Of a stretch of DNA of 64,000 bases, positions 62,078-64,000 are shown piece by piece (the first letter of the stretch is position 1; every line of letters begins with the position of its first letter). The notes below the pieces were generated by a model. It was given only the letters and a program-made list of their open reading frames with translations. It was not told the DNA's origin and ran no database searches. Both the position numbers and the translations under genes were made by a program. The DNA comes from Phaeosaccion multiseriatum (taxonomy: Eukaryota; Ochrophyta, other classes), in contig OZ218954.1 in the NCBI GenBank assembly GCA_965112735.1, positions 3,038,001-3,102,000 on the forward strand, given 5' to 3'.

Positions 62078-63967
62078 TCAATGAAACTTCTTGCCACTCT
62101 TGGCCATGTCGACAATCATCTGACACGGCTGAAACTGTTGCCCATACTTCTCCGCGAAGCCCTGCATCATGTCGCAGTACTTGTCCATGCCAATCACATC
62201 CAACATCCGGAAGGGTCCTCCATAAAAGGGTGGGAAGCCTGTCGCAAACACGGCTCCAATGTCTCCATCGGTAGGCGACTCAATAATGCCTTCTTGCAGG
62301 CAAAGCACAGCTTCGTTGACCCATCGACACATGAGACGGTTTTGCACGTCCTCGTCGGACAGTTTCAGGTCCTCTCCCTTGTAACTGTCAATGATGGCCA
62401 AGGCCTCGGGATTGATGGCCTGTAACGGGAGGGAGGAAGAGAAGCCAATCTGAGTGAGTATGCAGACGCGTGTGAGAGGGAAGACATACGGGTTCTCTGC
62501 GAGGGAGAAGGAAGAAGGCAACCACAACACCATCGTAGCCCGCTCTTCCTCCCTCCCTCCCTCCCCCTCCCCCCCCCCCACCTACCTTCTTGCCCTTGCC
62601 CTTGGCCGGATACGTGTAAAAGCCCTTGCCGGACTTGACTCCAAGCAACCCTTTGTCCACCATGCTGCTCATCACCTCAGTTGGGCCCCCCTCCATCCTG
62701 ATACCCATGTCCGCCCCCTTGAGGTAGAGCTGGACCTTGTTGGCCACGTCCATCCCGACAAAGTCTGCAAGGCTCATGGGGCCCATGGGGAGTCCGTAGG
62801 CCTTCATTAGCTTATCCAGCTGAGACGCAGGGAGAGAGGTAGGAGAGAAAGAGGAGAAAAAAGGGGAGAGAGGCAGATAGAGAGAGGGTGGAGAGAAAGT
62901 GGGAGAGAGATAAAGTGGAATAGAGAGAGATGGAGAGAAAGTGGGATAGAGAGAGAGGGAGGAAGAGAGACAAAGAGTGAGGGATAAGGATGGTGAGTGA
63001 GTGAGAAAGAGCAACGCACATACGCACTTCCACACAGATGCAGACACGCGCAAGAGCAGAGCACGGGCCCAAAAGAAATGCCTAGAGTGAGGTTAGAGGT
63101 TGGAAGGAGCGACGAAACAGTCCCCACTACCTTCCTTCCTTCCTGCCTCCCTCCCTCCCTCCCTCCCTCCCTCCCTCCCTCCCTCCCTCCCTCCCTCCTC
63201 TCTTACATGTCCCCACTTCCTCCCTCCCTCCCTCCCTCCCTCCTCTCTTACATGTCCCCACTTCCTCCCTCCCTCCCTCCTTCCCCTCCCTCCCTCCCTC
63301 CCTCCCTCCCTCCCTCCCTCCCTCCTCTCTTACATGTCCCCACTTCCTCCCTCCCTCCCTCCTTCCCCTCCCTCCATCCCTCCCTCCCTCCTCTCTTACC
63401 TTCTCGGGATTGACCCCATCCCTCACCAAAGCACATGCCTCCACAAGGAAAGGCCCCAGGCAGCGATTGACGTAGAAGCCGGGCACATCCTTCACAACAA
63501 TGACGACCTGAGAAGAGAGGAGGGGGAGAGAGGGAGGGGGGGAGGGAGAGCATGAGAGAGCAGAAATGTTTTGTTATCGACTTCAATTGGCGCAAAAACT
63601 GTAGAGCAGCAAGGAGAGGTGCGGCTCAATGCCGTTACAAACACAAGACCACTCCATCCCTCCATCCCTCCGCCCCCCCGCCCCCAACCCCTCCCCTCCA
63701 CTCCCCTCCACTCCCCTCCCATCCCCACCAACTTGCCTTCCCCTGACGGTTCCCCACATCCACCGCCTGCATGCACGCCTCCTTGGATGACCCCGCATGA
63801 GGAATCACCTCGAGCAGAGGCATCTTGGGTACAGGTGAAAAGTAGTGCATGCCCACCACATTCTCCGGCCGCTGAGCACCCTTGGCAATGTCGGCGATGG
63901 GGATGGCGCTGGTGTTGGTGGCAAACACGCAGTCTTGTCTCAGGAACGGCTCTGCCTGCTGGATCAC
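62078..63967 (-). CDS. Trifunctional protein alpha subunit (3-hydroxyacyl-CoA dehydrogenase part), 3' portion
   Basis: Four exons in reverse order (63967-63737, 63507-63400, 62819-62586, 62419-62078), all phase 0, give the last 304 aa; the gene extends past the right edge. The sequence follows the HADHA/FadB dehydrogenase: CVFATNTSAIPIADIA, GMHYFSPVPKMPLLEVIPHA, KDVPGFYVNRCLGPFLVEA, YGLPMGPMSLADFVGMDV, GLLGVKSGKGFYTYP, EAVLCLQEGIIESPTDGDIG and GFPPFYGGPFRMLD. The HYFSP histidine and the NTSAI and PGFxxNR segments are intact. The enzyme oxidises 3-hydroxyacyl-CoA with NAD+ in beta-oxidation. The enoyl-CoA hydratase half should lie in the missing part. The first intron begins GC (AAG|GCAAGT), a GC-AG intron. 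Mitochondrial or peroxisomal location cannot be told without the N-terminus. Confidence 0.92.
62420..62545 (-). repeat. Introner-like segment, copy 2 (HADHA last intron)
   Basis: On the sense strand this reads CTACGATGGTGTTGTGGTTG, CTCCCTCGCAGAGAACCCG, ACGCGTCTGCATACTCACTC, then the acceptor. It is homologous over its length to the 3' part of CYFIP intron 17. Confidence 0.85.
63139..63398 (-). repeat. Repeat array with decoy donor words in a HADHA intron
   Basis: (CCCT)n blocks are separated by CTCTCTTACATGTCCCCACT units at about 63199, 63243 and 63327. On the sense strand each unit contains GTAAGAGAGGAGGG, the same sequence that follows the true donor at 63399. Confidence 0.9.
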
Positions 63968-64000
63968 CTGTGTTATTATTGATTGGGAGCGGCCAGCACA

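Overview
This is nuclear DNA from a photosynthetic eukaryote, most likely a stramenopile (ochrophyte) alga. The GatC-like protein carries an ASAF-type signal/transit junction, the mark of a secondary red plastid. There is also an eEF3 gene (known from fungi and scattered protists and algae), a plant-type tandem GST/thioredoxin-fold protein and a membrane fatty-acid desaturase. A eustigmatophyte-like alga fits, but the sequence alone does not prove it. Nearly all genes are split by GT-AG introns filled with microsatellites. Exon models below were built by hand from splice sites, reading phase and family similarity; phases close in every model.

Layout: (1) 1-1778 (+) 3' end of a tandem GST/thioredoxin-fold protein. 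(2) 2933-3982 (-) plastid GatC. (3) 4270-6597 (+) redoxin-like protein with an altered active site. (4) 7736-14851 (-) translation elongation factor 3 with a long TPR-like N-terminus. (5) 15283-16484 (+) radical-SAM protein lacking one cluster cysteine. (6) 17006-17503 (-) ankyrin pseudogene. (7) 17926-19617 (+) ZIP metal transporter. (8) 20470-23352 (-) Ser/Thr kinase. (9) 23353-26765 element-rich spacer with a 1.26-kb terminal-inverted-repeat element. (10) 26766-44183 (+) a 29-exon, 2465-aa CYFIP/Sra-1 protein (WAVE complex) that continues in phase into a UBA domain, DPF/NPF motifs and polyQ. (11) 44615-48933 (-) secreted modular Cys/Pro-rich protein. (12) 49728-50317 long palindrome. (13) 50581-53959 (-) leucine-rich-repeat protein. 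(14) 54108-54332 (+) PET117-like cytochrome oxidase assembly factor. (15) 56108-58511 (-) desaturase. (16) 59656-60113 (+) dynein light chain LC8. (17) 62078-63967 (-) 3' part of the trifunctional protein alpha subunit of beta-oxidation.

The genes do not form one pathway. Themes are organelle translation and redox (GatC, redoxin, GST-like), cytoplasmic translation (eEF3), lipid metabolism (desaturase, HADHA) and cytoskeleton (CYFIP, LC8).

The most unusual material is in the non-coding fraction. A short word, GTATCACCAACWG, recurs about twenty times and forms the 3' splice site of several introns. Two introns of unrelated genes share a homologous segment of about 115 bp ending at the acceptor (introner-like). 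Most introns start purine/GT-rich and end pyrimidine/CA-rich, so they could fold on themselves. Some introns contain arrays of decoy 5' splice sites.
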